From contig NZ_CAXUSG020000003.1 of assembly GCF_964253915.1 (NCBI RefSeq), forward strand, positions 397,164 to 461,163: a stretch of 64,000 nt of DNA. The letters run 5' to 3'. Shown in pieces: positions 7,809 through 16,328 of this stretch. Position 1 is the first letter of the stretch; each line of letters starts with the position of its first letter. The position numbers and the translations under genes were made by a program. The DNA is from Metarhizobium sp964253915 (GTDB lineage Bacteria > Pseudomonadota > Alphaproteobacteria > Rhizobiales > Rhizobiaceae). The notes under the pieces are model-generated. The model was not told the DNA's origin. It saw nothing but the letters and a program-made list of their open reading frames with translations, and did no database searches.

Positions 7809-8170
7809 CCCCCTTCGGCATGGCCGTGCGCAGCCTGCGGGAACGCAAGGGCGTGTCGCAAAAACAGATGGCGGCGGCAATCGGCGTTTCGCCCGCCTAT
7901 CTTTCCGCCCTGGAACACGGGCGGCGGGGAAAACCGAGCTTCGATTTCCTGCAACGGGTGGCGGGTTACTTCAACATCATCTGGGACGAGGCGGAGGAGC
8001 TGTTCATGCTGGCCGGCGTCTCCGATCCGCATGTCAGCCTCGATACGTCGGGATTGCCGTCCGAATACACCGCCTTTGCCAACCGTTTGGCGCGGGTGAT
8101 TCGCCAACTTGACCCGCAGGTGATAGAACAACTCGACACCATGGTGAAAAATGCGTCGAAGCCGTCCTAA
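7805..8170 (+). CDS. XRE-family helix-turn-helix transcriptional regulator
   Basis: A 121-residue protein with an HTH_3 domain near its N-terminus (LRERKGVSQKQMAAAIGVSPAYLSALEHGRRGKP split over about residues 9-42) and a hydrophilic C-terminal extension with no ligand domain I recognise. GTG 7805 overlaps the Smr stop (GTGA) and has GGGGGGAAA upstream; ATG 7820 is an alternative. The overlap implies the regulator is made with the Smr protein. Target genes are unknown; autoregulation of the operon or control of gyrB downstream are only possibilities. Confidence 0.83.
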   Translation: MTPFGMAVRSLRERKGVSQKQMAAAIGVSPAYLSALEHGRRGKPSFDFLQRVAGYFNIIWDEAEELFMLAGVSDPHVSLDTSGLPSEYTAFANRLARVIRQLDPQVIEQLDTMVKNASKPS

Positions 8171-8216
8171 AGCGGCCTTCATCCCCTGTTTTATGCCGGG
8201 TTCCAGCCGCGGAGAT

Positions 8217-8244
8217 TTGGAACTTGCGCCTAAAATCCCTATAT
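8217..8244 (+). promoter_or_regulatory. Candidate gyrB promoter
   Basis: TTGGAA (8217-8222), a 16-nt spacer and CTATAT (8239-8244), close to the alphaproteobacterial housekeeping pattern CTTGAC-N17-CTATAT. It lies 75 nt before the gyrB ATG. Prediction by eye. Confidence 0.5.
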
Positions 8245-8318
8245 TCGAGCGAGAATAATAGCGTGATTCGCCTGAGAATCCTTCGCGTCTTCTCTGACAA
8301 ATCTGGAAAGACTTCTTG

Positions 8319-10754
8319 ATGACAGACACACCTGAGACCGAAACCGGCGCCAGCGCCGAATACGGTGCCGACTCCATTAAGGTTCTCAAGGGACTGGATG
8401 CCGTTCGCAAGCGGCCGGGCATGTATATCGGCGATACGGACGACGGTTCAGGCCTGCATCACATGGTGTACGAAGTCGTCGACAACGCCATCGACGAAGC
8501 GCTGGCCGGCCATGCCGACATCGTAACGGTAACGCTCAATCCCGACGGTTCGGTGACGGTGACCGACAACGGTCGCGGTATCCCGACCGACATCCACAGC
8601 GGTGAGGGTGTTTCGGCAGCCGAAGTCATCATGACCCAGCTGCATGCCGGCGGTAAGTTCGACCAGAACTCCTACAAGGTTTCCGGCGGTCTGCACGGCG
8701 TCGGCGTGTCTGTCGTCAATGCCCTGTCCGTCTGGCTGAAGCTGCGCATCCGTCGCGGCGGCAAGCTGCACGAGATCGCCTTTACCCACGGCGTCGCCGA
8801 TGCGCCGCTGCAGGTGATTGGCGAATATGAAGGCCGGTCGGGTACGGAAGTCACCTTCCTCGCTAGCCCGCAGACCTTCACGATGACGGAATTCGATTAC
8901 GGCACGCTGGAACACCGCCTGCGCGAACTCGCCTTCCTGAATTCCGGCGTGCGCATCCTGCTCACCGACAAGCGGCATTCGGACATCAAGCAGGAAGAGA
9001 TGATGTATGACGGCGGCCTCGAAGCCTTCGTCGCTTATCTCGACCGCGCCAAGAAGCCGCTCGTCCAGAAGCCGGTGGCGATCCGCAGCGAAAAGGATGG
9101 CATCACCGTCGAAGTCGCGATGTGGTGGAATGACAGCTATCATGAAAATGTGCTGTGTTTTACCAACAACATCCCGCAGCGCGACGGTGGCACGCACATG
9201 GCCGGCTTCCGCGCCGCCCTGACGCGCCAGATCGTGTCCTACGGCGAAAGCTCCGGCCTGACGAAAAAGGAAAAGGTCTCGCTGACCGGCGATGACTGCC
9301 GCGAAGGCTTGACGGCGGTGCTTTCCGTCAAGGTGCCGGATCCGAAATTTTCGTCGCAGACCAAGGACAAGCTGGTGTCGTCAGAAGTGCGGCCGGTGGT
9401 CGAAAGCCTTGTCAACGAGGCGCTCGGCACCTGGCTCGAAGAACATCCCGCCGATGCCAAGGTGCTGGTCGGCAAGGTGATCGAGGCCGCTGCTGCCCGT
9501 GAAGCCGCCCGCCGCGCCCGCGAACTGACGCGCCGCAAGGGTGCGCTCGACATCGCCTCGTTGCCCGGCAAACTTGCCGATTGCTCCGAGCGTGATCCGG
9601 CAAAATCCGAACTTTTCCTGGTCGAGGGTGATTCGGCCGGCGGTTCCGCCAAACAGGGTCGTTCGCGTGAAAGCCAGGCCATCCTGCCGCTACGCGGCAA
9701 GATCCTCAATGTCGAACGTGCCCGTTTCGACAAGATGCTGTCGAGCCAGGAAATCGGCACGCTGATCACCGCGCTCGGCACGTCGATCGGCAAGGACGAG
9801 TTCAACGCCGATAAGCTGCGTTACCACAAGATCATCATCATGACGGATGCCGACGTCGACGGCGCCCACATCCGTACGCTGCTGCTCACCTTCTTCTTCC
9901 GCCAGATGCCGGAGCTGATCGAGCGTGGCCATCTCTTCATTGCCCAGCCGCCGCTCTACAAGGTGACGCGCGGCAAATCGGTGCAATATGTCAAGGACGA
10001 GAAGGGCCTGGAAGAATATCTGATCGGCATGGGCCTGGACGATGCCTCCCTGCACCTCGCCTCGGGCGAGGTTCGCACCGGTCACGATCTGCGCGAGGTG
10101 GTGCAGGACGCGCTGCGCCTGCGCAGCCTGATCGACGGCCTGCATTCCCGCTATAGCCGTTCGCTCGTCGAGCAGGCAGCGATCACCGGCGCGCTGAACG
10201 TCGAGCTGACGACCGACCGGGCGCGGGTCGAACAGACGGCCGCCGATGTCGCCCAGCGGCTGGATCTGATCGCCGAAGAGACCGAACGCGGCTGGACCGG
10301 CCATGTGGGTGCCGATGGCGGTCTGCGTTTCGAACGCATGGTTCGTGGCGTCAAGGAAGTCGCCGTGCTCGACATGGCGCTGATCGGCTCCTCGGATGCT
10401 CGTCACATCGACCAGATGACGACGCGGCTCAAGGACATCTACGCCGCGCCGCCGGCGCTGGTGCGCAAGGAAGGCCGTATTGAACTCTCTGGTCCTCGGG
10501 CGCTGCTGGATGCGATCTTCGCTTCGGGTCGCAAGGGCTTGTCGATGCAGCGCTACAAGGGTCTCGGCGAAATGAATGCCGAACAACTGTGGGAAACGAC
10601 GCTCGATCCGAACGTCCGTTCGCTGCTGCAGGTTCGCGTCAACGATGCGACCAATGCCGATGGCCTGTTCTCGCGCCTGATGGGCGACGAGGTCGAGCCG
10701 CGCCGCGAATTCATCCAAGAAAATGCCCTCAGCGTCGCAAACCTGGATATCTAG
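8319..10754 (+). CDS. gyrB: DNA gyrase subunit B
   Basis: An 811-residue GyrB, the ATPase subunit of gyrase that introduces negative supercoils. GHKL ATP-site residues Glu52, Asn56 (EVVDNAIDEAL) and Asp83 (TDNGRGIP) are present, followed by the transducer domain, the TOPRIM motifs LVEGDSAGG and MTDADVDGAHI, and the C-terminal RYKGLGEMN block. ATG 8319 has GGAAAG 8 nt upstream; a TTG codon just before it is also in frame. The length and 3' end are complete. gyrB next to an inverted pair of parS sites places it in the origin domain. Confidence 0.97.
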   Translation: MTDTPETETGASAEYGADSIKVLKGLDAVRKRPGMYIGDTDDGSGLHHMVYEVVDNAIDEALAGHADIVTVTLNPDGSVTVTDNGRGIPTDIHSGEGVSAAEVIMTQLHAGGKFDQNSYKVSGGLHGVGVSVVNALSVWLKLRIRRGGKLHEIAFTHGVADAPLQVIGEYEGRSGTEVTFLASPQTFTMTEFDYGTLEHRLRELAFLNSGVRILLTDKRHSDIKQEEMMYDGGLEAFVAYLDRAKKPLVQKPVAIRSEKDGITVEVAMWWNDSYHENVLCFTNNIPQRDGGTHMAGFRAALTRQIVSYGESSGLTKKEKVSLTGDDCREGLTAVLSVKVPDPKFSSQTKDKLVSSEVRPVVESLVNEALGTWLEEHPADAKVLVGKVIEAAAAREAARRARELTRRKGALDIASLPGKLADCSERDPAKSELFLVEGDSAGGSAKQGRSRESQAILPLRGKILNVERARFDKMLSSQEIGTLITALGTSIGKDEFNADKLRYHKIIIMTDADVDGAHIRTLLLTFFFRQMPELIERGHLFIAQPPLYKVTRGKSVQYVKDEKGLEEYLIGMGLDDASLHLASGEVRTGHDLREVVQDALRLRSLIDGLHSRYSRSLVEQAAITGALNVELTTDRARVEQTAADVAQRLDLIAEETERGWTGHVGADGGLRFERMVRGVKEVAVLDMALIGSSDARHIDQMTTRLKDIYAAPPALVRKEGRIELSGPRALLDAIFASGRKGLSMQRYKGLGEMNAEQLWETTLDPNVRSLLQVRVNDATNADGLFSRLMGDEVEPRREFIQENALSVANLDI

Positions 10755-10820
10755 TATTTTCTGGGGACGACGGACGCTATAGATTGACAAAAGAGTCCGT
10801 CAAAAGATTCAAGCGCTTAG

Positions 10821-10836
10821 TGTTTCACGTGAATCA
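10821..10836. other. parS-like centromere site 2 (left arm of inverted pair)
   Basis: TGTTTCACGTGAATCA: one mismatch from the ParB consensus TGTTTCACGTGAAACA. It is the exact reverse complement of the site at 10846-10861, separated by 9 nt. It lies 66 bases after the gyrB stop. Confidence 0.82.
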
Positions 10837-10845
10837 TGGTTAATG

Positions 10846-10861
10846 TGATTCACGTGAAACA
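10846..10861. other. parS-like centromere site 3 (right arm of inverted pair)
   Basis: TGATTCACGTGAAACA, identical to the site in maf/aroE and mirror-image of 10821-10836. The pair could also fold as a 16-bp hairpin in RNA between the converging gyrB and nitroreductase genes, but neither side has a T-tract, so a terminator role is secondary. Confidence 0.82.
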
Positions 10862-10879
10862 AACACTCAGGCCACTTCC

Positions 10880-11479
10880 CTAGCCGGCGAATTTCCCTTC
10901 GAAAGCCACTTCCGACAGCGCCTTGCGCTGGCTCGGAATTTCACGCGCCCGCAGATCGTCGGGCAGCGTTTCCTTGTCCGCAAGCCAGCCGATGGCTGCG
11001 GCAGCCTCGACCCGGTAATCGTCAGCCGGCACACCCAGCACATCCATTGCCTTCGCCCGGTCGATGCCGCCCATGCCGTGGGCATGGAGGCCGAGTTTTG
11101 TCGCCTGCAGCGCCAGAGCCATCCAGGCTGCGCCGGTATCGAAGGCATGCGTATAGGCCAGACGCCGTTCGCCCGTGGCCGCAGAAATATTATGGGTGCG
11201 CGAGATCAGGATGACGAGGGCTGCGGCATTTTTTGCCCAGCGCTGGTTCGATTCGTCGAGAATATCGAGCAGCACCGGCCAGGCGGCAGTATTGCGCCGG
11301 GCATAAACGAAACGCCAGGGTTGGCCGTTTGCGGCCGATGGCGCCCAATGGGCGGCGTCGAGGATCGTCGATAGCGTGGTCTCGTCGATCGGTTCGCCGG
11401 TAAAGGCCCGCGGCGACCAGCGGTCGAGAAAAAGCGCGTCGATGTCATGCTCGGATTGGCGGTTGTTGCTACTGGTCAT
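10880..11479 (-). CDS. Nitroreductase-family protein (NAD(P)H-dependent flavoenzyme)
   Basis: A 199-residue FMN-binding nitroreductase fold. The N-terminal RWSPRAF motif binds the FMN phosphate, AHWAPSAANGQPWRF is the conserved second block, and GLHAHGMGG the C-terminal FMN contact. Family members reduce quinones, nitro compounds or unsaturated aldehydes using NAD(P)H. ATG 11479 gives the usual family length; ribosome-site evidence is weak and the frame is open to 11566. Divergent from the glutathionyl-hydroquinone reductase with about 170 bases shared, suggesting joint response to quinone stress. Substrate unknown. Confidence 0.82.
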   Translation of the reverse strand: MTSSNNRQSEHDIDALFLDRWSPRAFTGEPIDETTLSTILDAAHWAPSAANGQPWRFVYARRNTAAWPVLLDILDESNQRWAKNAAALVILISRTHNISAATGERRLAYTHAFDTGAAWMALALQATKLGLHAHGMGGIDRAKAMDVLGVPADDYRVEAAAAIGWLADKETLPDDLRAREIPSQRKALSEVAFEGKFAG

Positions 11480-11652
11480 GTCGGGAATCCATTCTGATGG
11501 GAAAGCGTCTCCAAGATAGGCATGCGTCGACAAAGAGCAAGGCAACGGTCTGCATTCGTTTGACACTGTGTCGCCGGAAAAGAACGGGCGAGGGCGGTGA
11601 AATCGCGCTATGCAACGGCAACAGCAAAGGTTCCGGATTGGAGTGCAGACCC

Positions 11653-12606
11653 ATGCTTGTCGATGGAAAATGGACAGCCGATTGGCATCCCGTACAGGCG
11701 AAGGACGACAAGGGCGGCTTTGTCCGCCAGATCTCCGGTTTCCGCAACTGGGTCACGACGGATGGCGCCGCAGGGCCGACGGGCGAGGGCGGTTTTGCCG
11801 CTGAAGCCGGTCGTTATCACCTTTATGTCGCGCTGATCTGCCCCTGGGCGTCACGCACCTTGATCGGCCGGGCACTGAAGGGCCTCGAGGACGTGATTTC
11901 CATTTCAGTGGTTGAGCCGGCCCTGACGAAAGAGGGATGGCGTTTCGGTTCCTATCCCGGCGCCACGGCCGACGAAGTCAACGGCGCGCTCTACATGCAC
12001 GAGATCTACACCAAGGCAGATCCGCACTACACCGGCCGTGCCACGGTGCCGGTGCTGTGGGACAAGCAGAAAAACACCATCGTCAACAACGAGTCCGCCG
12101 ATATCCTGCGCATGCTGAACGACGGTTTCGGCCCGCTGGCAAAGAGCGATATCGATCTGTACCCGGCCGAACATCGGGCCGCTATCGACGCCTTCAGCGA
12201 AAAGATCTATCCGGCACTCAACAACGGCGTCTATCGCACCGGCTTCGCCACGACACAGGTTGCCTATGAAGAAGCGTTCCACGATGTCTTCCGCTGCCTC
12301 GATGAGGTCGACGCAGCGCTGGAGGGCAGGCGTTTCCTGTTTGCCGATCATCCGACGGAAAGCGATATCCGCCTGTTCGTGACATTGGTGCGTTTCGACG
12401 TGGCCTATCACGGCCTGTTCAAATGCAATCTGCGGCGGGTCGCCGATTATCGCAATCTGCGCCCCTTCATCCGCGCCATGCTGGGTTGGCCGGGCATCCG
12501 GGAGACGGTTGATATCGACCACATCAAGCAGGGTTATTATTCCATCGCTTCGCTCAATCCGAACGGCATCGTTCCGGCAGGACCGGATCTTTCCGAGGTG
12601 TTGTAA
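11653..12606 (+). CDS. Glutathionyl-hydroquinone reductase (Xi-class GST, YqjG/EcM4 type)
   Basis: A 317-residue Xi-class glutathione transferase that reduces glutathionyl-hydroquinones to free hydroquinones. The catalytic Cys63 lies in CPWAS (usually CPWAH in the family), and the N-terminal thioredoxin-like domain is followed by an all-helical domain; the NNESADILR block that binds glutathione is present at about residues 152-160. ATG 11653 has GGAG 8-9 nt upstream; the frame is open from 11497 without conservation. It probably acts in the cytosol on chlorinated or plant-derived quinones. Confidence 0.86.
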   Translation: MLVDGKWTADWHPVQAKDDKGGFVRQISGFRNWVTTDGAAGPTGEGGFAAEAGRYHLYVALICPWASRTLIGRALKGLEDVISISVVEPALTKEGWRFGSYPGATADEVNGALYMHEIYTKADPHYTGRATVPVLWDKQKNTIVNNESADILRMLNDGFGPLAKSDIDLYPAEHRAAIDAFSEKIYPALNNGVYRTGFATTQVAYEEAFHDVFRCLDEVDAALEGRRFLFADHPTESDIRLFVTLVRFDVAYHGLFKCNLRRVADYRNLRPFIRAMLGWPGIRETVDIDHIKQGYYSIASLNPNGIVPAGPDLSEVL

Positions 12607-12678
12607 GCCTCTTCGGGGTCTCGACGCTTTCGGCGCACCGTCCTATGGTCGGTGCGTTGGTGTTTGGGAGAGGCATGG

Positions 12679-14106
12679 ATGCAGGACGAGGAATTTCGCC
12701 GCTGGTCGGAAAAGGCAGCGGTTTGGGGGGCGCAATACCGGGAAACATTGCGGGAGAGACCGGTACGCGCGCAAACGATGCCGGGGGACATCGCCGGCAG
12801 GATTACCGATGCACCGCCGGAATCCGGCGAAGCGATGGACAGCATCTTCCGGGATTTCGAAGATTTTATCGTGCCCGGTATGACGCATTGGCAGCATCCG
12901 CGTTTCTTTGCCTATTTCCCGGCCAATGCCGCGCCGGCCTCGGTGGTCGCCGAATATCTGGTGACGGCGATGGCCGCCCAATGCATGTTGTGGCAAACCT
13001 CGCCAGCGGCGACGGAACTCGAAACCCGCATGGTGGATTGGCTGCGTCAGGCGCTCGGCTTGCCCGAAGGTTTTTCCGGCGTCATCCAGGATTCCGCCTC
13101 TTCCGCAACCTTGGCCGCGGTCCTCGTGATGCGCGAAAAGGCGTTACAATGGCAGGGTAACAGCAAGGGGCTTGCCACGAACCCGGCGGTGCGCATCTAT
13201 TCCTCCGACCAGGTTCACACGTCCATCGATCGCGCCATCTGGGTCTCCGGCATCGGCTCGGATAATCTCGTGCGTATTCCGGCGACGGGATCCCGACGAA
13301 GCATGAATGTGGCGGCGCTGGAATCGGCAATCGAACGCGACAAGGCGGCCGGCCTGCTGCCGGCCGGCGTGATCGCCTGCGTCGGCGGCACCAGCGTTGG
13401 GGCTTGTGACGATATCGCCGCGGTCATTGCGGTGGCGCATCGCCATGGTCTTTATGTGCATGTCGATGCGGCTTGGGCCGGCTCTGCCATGATCTGCCCG
13501 GAATTCCGCACTCTTTGGGCGGGCATCGAGGCTGCCGATTCCATCGTCTTCAATCCGCACAAATGGCTGGGCGCACAGTTCGATTGCTCGGTGCAGTTCG
13601 TACGCGCACCTGACGATCTGGTGCGGACGCTGGCGATCCAGCCGGAATATCTGAAAACCCACGGCCGCGACGGCATCGTCAACTATTCCGAATGGAGCGT
13701 GCCGCTCGGCCGCCGCTTCCGGGCACTGAAACTCTGGTTCCTGCTGCGCCATCACGGACTGGAGGAGCTGCGTACGATGATCCGCAATCACGTCGCCTGG
13801 TCTCAGGGTCTTTGCGAGCGGCTGCGGCGCGAAGCGGATTTCGAAATCGTCACCGAACCGGTCCTGTCGCTGTTTTCTTTCCGGCACAAGGGGCCGGAGG
13901 GCGCCGATGCCGATCGCCATAACCAGCGGCTGGTCGACGGCATCAACGACGACGGCCGTATCTACCTGACGCAGACCCGCGTCGACGGACGGCTGGCGAT
14001 CCGTTTCCAGGCCGGTCAGTTCGACATGCAGGAAGGCGATGCGGATACCGCATTTGAGGTCATCACCGAGCTTGCCCGAAAGCCTCGCCCCATGCAGCCG
14101 CAATAA
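12679..14106 (+). CDS. PLP-dependent group II (aromatic-type) amino-acid decarboxylase
   Basis: A 475-residue fold-type-I decarboxylase of the AADC/tyrosine-decarboxylase family. Schiff-base Lys295 is in NPHKWLGAQFD, the PLP-nitrogen Asp263 in HVDAAWAGSA and the stacking His180 in DQVHTSIDRA. HPRFFAYFPAN near residue 73 is the substrate-loop signature of aromatic decarboxylases. It should convert an aromatic L-amino acid (tryptophan, tyrosine or DOPA) to its amine; which one cannot be read from sequence. Start ATG 12679 follows GGGAGAGG. It is monocistronic, with a strong terminator after it. No decarboxylase partner such as an antiporter is adjacent. Confidence 0.85.
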   Translation: MQDEEFRRWSEKAAVWGAQYRETLRERPVRAQTMPGDIAGRITDAPPESGEAMDSIFRDFEDFIVPGMTHWQHPRFFAYFPANAAPASVVAEYLVTAMAAQCMLWQTSPAATELETRMVDWLRQALGLPEGFSGVIQDSASSATLAAVLVMREKALQWQGNSKGLATNPAVRIYSSDQVHTSIDRAIWVSGIGSDNLVRIPATGSRRSMNVAALESAIERDKAAGLLPAGVIACVGGTSVGACDDIAAVIAVAHRHGLYVHVDAAWAGSAMICPEFRTLWAGIEAADSIVFNPHKWLGAQFDCSVQFVRAPDDLVRTLAIQPEYLKTHGRDGIVNYSEWSVPLGRRFRALKLWFLLRHHGLEELRTMIRNHVAWSQGLCERLRREADFEIVTEPVLSLFSFRHKGPEGADADRHNQRLVDGINDDGRIYLTQTRVDGRLAIRFQAGQFDMQEGDADTAFEVITELARKPRPMQPQ

Positions 14107-14185
14107 AATCTGGCCTGCTTCGGTAGCCGGATCGTTAACCAGCTTCCGGGGACGGAACTTTAACGTCTGCCATGCCATTCTTTCC

Positions 14186-14238
14186 ATGAAGGAAATCCGG
14201 GTTTGCAGCTCAAGGCGACCCGATTTCCTTCATGTTTT
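14186..14238 (+). terminator. Rho-independent terminator with long stem
   Basis: ATGAAGGAAATCCGGGT (14186-14202) pairs with ACCCGATTTCCTTCAT (14218-14233): 16 pairs with a single bulged C, a 15-nt loop, then GTTTT. It lies 80 bases after the decarboxylase stop and upstream of phaZ. Confidence 0.78.
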
Positions 14239-14358
14239 AACTTTGTTGCCCTGCAGCAAAAAACTGCTAGTCTGTCACCTTCCGCCATTCGGCGGGCTCG
14301 TCATACGTCGAATTGGGAGCGGCGTTTTCGGACTGTCTCAGGAGAGGTAGCGCTTCCT

Positions 14359-15639
14359 ATGTTTTATCAGCTCTATGAAATGAACCATGCGGCCATGGCA
14401 CCCTTCCGGGTCGCGGCTGAAATGACCCGCATCGCCTATCGCAATCCGCTCAATCCGCTGTCCTATACCGCGGTCGGCCGTTCCGTCGCCGCCGGGCTGG
14501 AAGTTTTCGAGCGCGTCACGCGCCGTTATGGCAAGCCGGCTTTCAACCTTCCGGAAACGACGGTCAACGGCAAGGCCGTTGCTGTCACGGAAAAGGTCGT
14601 CTGGTCAAAGCCGTTCTGCAATCTCCTGCATTTCGAGCGTGCGCTGCCGGCCGCCCATGCGGGCGATCCGAAGATCCTGATCGTCGCGCCGATGTCCGGC
14701 CATTATGCCACGCTGCTGCGCGGCACGGTCGAAGCGCTGCTGCCGAGCGCCGACGTCTATATCACCGACTGGATCGATGCACGCATGGTGCCGCTGACCG
14801 AAGGCAACTTCGATCTCAACGACTATATCGATTACGTCATCGACATCATCCATCACCTCGGCCCGCAGACCAACGTCGTTGCCGTCTGTCAGCCGTCGGT
14901 GCCGGTGCTGGCCGCCGTCGCCCGGATGGAAACGGAAAATGATCCGCTGGCGCCCGCCTCGATGACGCTGATGGGCGGCCCCATCGATACGCGCATCAAT
15001 CCGACCGCTGTCAACGAATTGGCCAAGAACAAGCCGATCGAATGGTTCGAAGACAACGTCATCATGACGGTGCCGTGGCCGCAGCCGGGTTTTATGCGCC
15101 CGGTCTATCCTGGCTTCCTGCAGCTCTCCGGCTTCATGTCGATGAATCTCGACCGCCACATGATCGCGCACAAGGATTTTTACCTGCATCTCGTCAAGAA
15201 CGACGGCGAGCCGGCGGAAAAGCATCGCGATTTCTACGACGAATATCTGGCGGTCATGGACCTCACCGCGGAATTCTACCTGCAGACGGTCGAGGAAGTG
15301 TTCATCAAGCACGCCCTGCCGAAGGGTGAGTTGCTGCATCGTGGCAAGCGGGTCGATACCGGCGCCATCCGCAATGTCGCTCTGCTCACCGTCGAAGGCG
15401 AGAACGATGATATCTCCGGCGTCGGCCAGACCAAGGCGGCCCAGACGATCTGCACCAACATTCCCGACGAAAAGCGCATGCACTACATGCAGCCGGATGT
15501 CGGCCATTACGGTGTCTTCAACGGCTCGCGCTTCCGCCGCGAGATCGCGCCGCGCATCATCGCCTTTGCGCGCCAGCATTCCGCCGTGCCGGAACAGCCG
15601 GCGATCAAGCGTGTCATCAAGGGCGGCAAATCTGCCTGA
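14359..15639 (+). CDS. phaZ: Intracellular polyhydroxybutyrate depolymerase
   Basis: A 426-residue alpha/beta-hydrolase that mobilises stored poly-3-hydroxybutyrate granules. The intracellular-depolymerase triad is visible: nucleophile Cys177 in VCQPSVP (in place of a serine lipase box), Asp351 in EGENDDISG and His384 in VGHYGVFNG; SGHYATLLR supplies the oxyanion region. ATG 14359 has AGGAGAGG 11 nt upstream; the frame is open from 14203 but those residues overlap the upstream hairpin. phaZ in this position is known from rhizobial chromosomes. A TGC-rich leader at 14249-14276 may bind a PHB regulator. Confidence 0.92.
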   Translation: MFYQLYEMNHAAMAPFRVAAEMTRIAYRNPLNPLSYTAVGRSVAAGLEVFERVTRRYGKPAFNLPETTVNGKAVAVTEKVVWSKPFCNLLHFERALPAAHAGDPKILIVAPMSGHYATLLRGTVEALLPSADVYITDWIDARMVPLTEGNFDLNDYIDYVIDIIHHLGPQTNVVAVCQPSVPVLAAVARMETENDPLAPASMTLMGGPIDTRINPTAVNELAKNKPIEWFEDNVIMTVPWPQPGFMRPVYPGFLQLSGFMSMNLDRHMIAHKDFYLHLVKNDGEPAEKHRDFYDEYLAVMDLTAEFYLQTVEEVFIKHALPKGELLHRGKRVDTGAIRNVALLTVEGENDDISGVGQTKAAQTICTNIPDEKRMHYMQPDVGHYGVFNGSRFRREIAPRIIAFARQHSAVPEQPAIKRVIKGGKSA

Positions 15640-15660
15640 AGGGCAGATCATGCTGCCCTT
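15639..15660 (+). other. Short inverted repeat after phaZ
   Basis: AAGGGCAG (15639-15646) and CTGCCCTT (15653-15660) form an 8-bp stem with a 6-nt loop, but no T-tract follows. A second stem CCGTTGA/TCAACGG lies at 15663-15691 and is followed by TTTG. Together they may attenuate phaZ read-through; a weak terminator at best. Confidence 0.4.
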
Positions 15661-15797
15661 GGCCGTTGAATTAGAATTTTCAAATCAACGGTTTGTCCGA
15701 TTTGGGAACAGGCTGTCTTGAAGCGGTCATTGCCGCTAACCACATCGTTTTGCAGGGTTGGCAAACGGCCAGCCCCTGGAAACGAGGGTTATGAACG

Positions 15798-16235
15798 ATG
15801 AATCAGTCAGCATTGCTCCGTCCGGATTGGACGCCGGCTACTATCGCTCTGATGGTGCTCGGCTTCGTGGTTTTCTGGCCCTTGGGCCTGGCCATGCTTG
15901 CCTACATCATTTTCGGCGACCGCCTGCGTGGTTTCAAGCGTGACGTCAACGAGGCGACGGACGGCTTCTTTGCCGGCTGCCGCAAGAACATGCATCGCCA
16001 CCGTTCGCACTTCGATACGGGCAACGTCGCTTTTGACGATTGGCGCAAGGCCGAGCTCGACCGGCTGGAAGAAGAACGCCGCAAGCTCGACGAGATGCGT
16101 GCCGAATTCGATAGCTATGTCCGCGAGCTTCGCCGCGCCAAGGACCAGGAAGAGTTCGACCGGTTTATGCGCGAGCGCAACAATGCCCGGCGTGATGACA
16201 GCAGCGGTAGCGTTCCCGGATTTTCGACGCCCTGA
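15798..16235 (+). CDS. DUF2852 family membrane protein
   Basis: A 145-residue protein of unknown function. It has one or two membrane helices near the N-terminus (ALMVLGFVVFWPLGLAMLAY at about residues 17-36), a short cytosolic stretch and a strongly charged coiled-coil region (about residues 75-130; KAELDRLEEERRKLDEMR) rich in Glu, Arg and Lys. The family is confined mostly to alphaproteobacteria. ATG 15798 has GAGGG upstream. It is flanked by phaZ and a metallopeptidase and has its own terminator, so it is probably monocistronic. Confidence 0.82.
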   Translation: MNQSALLRPDWTPATIALMVLGFVVFWPLGLAMLAYIIFGDRLRGFKRDVNEATDGFFAGCRKNMHRHRSHFDTGNVAFDDWRKAELDRLEEERRKLDEMRAEFDSYVRELRRAKDQEEFDRFMRERNNARRDDSSGSVPGFSTP

Positions 16236-16260
16236 CGTCGGCAAGATCCTGTGACTTTGC

Positions 16261-16291
16261 AAACCGGCATCCCTCCGATGCCGGTTTTTAT
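16261..16291 (+). terminator. Rho-independent terminator
   Basis: AAACCGGCATC (16261-16271) and GATGCCGGTTT (16277-16287) form a perfect 11-bp stem around CCTCC, followed by a T-run. It ends the DUF2852 transcript 25 bases after its stop. Confidence 0.88.
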
Positions 16292-16328
16292 TTGCCTTGA
16301 CCACGGGCGAATCGGATAAAAGCAGCCC

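Noticed and set aside
10821..10861. A simple transcription terminator after gyrB
   Set aside because: The hairpin has no T-tract on either side and its arms match the ParB consensus, so centromere function explains it better, although RNA folding is possible.
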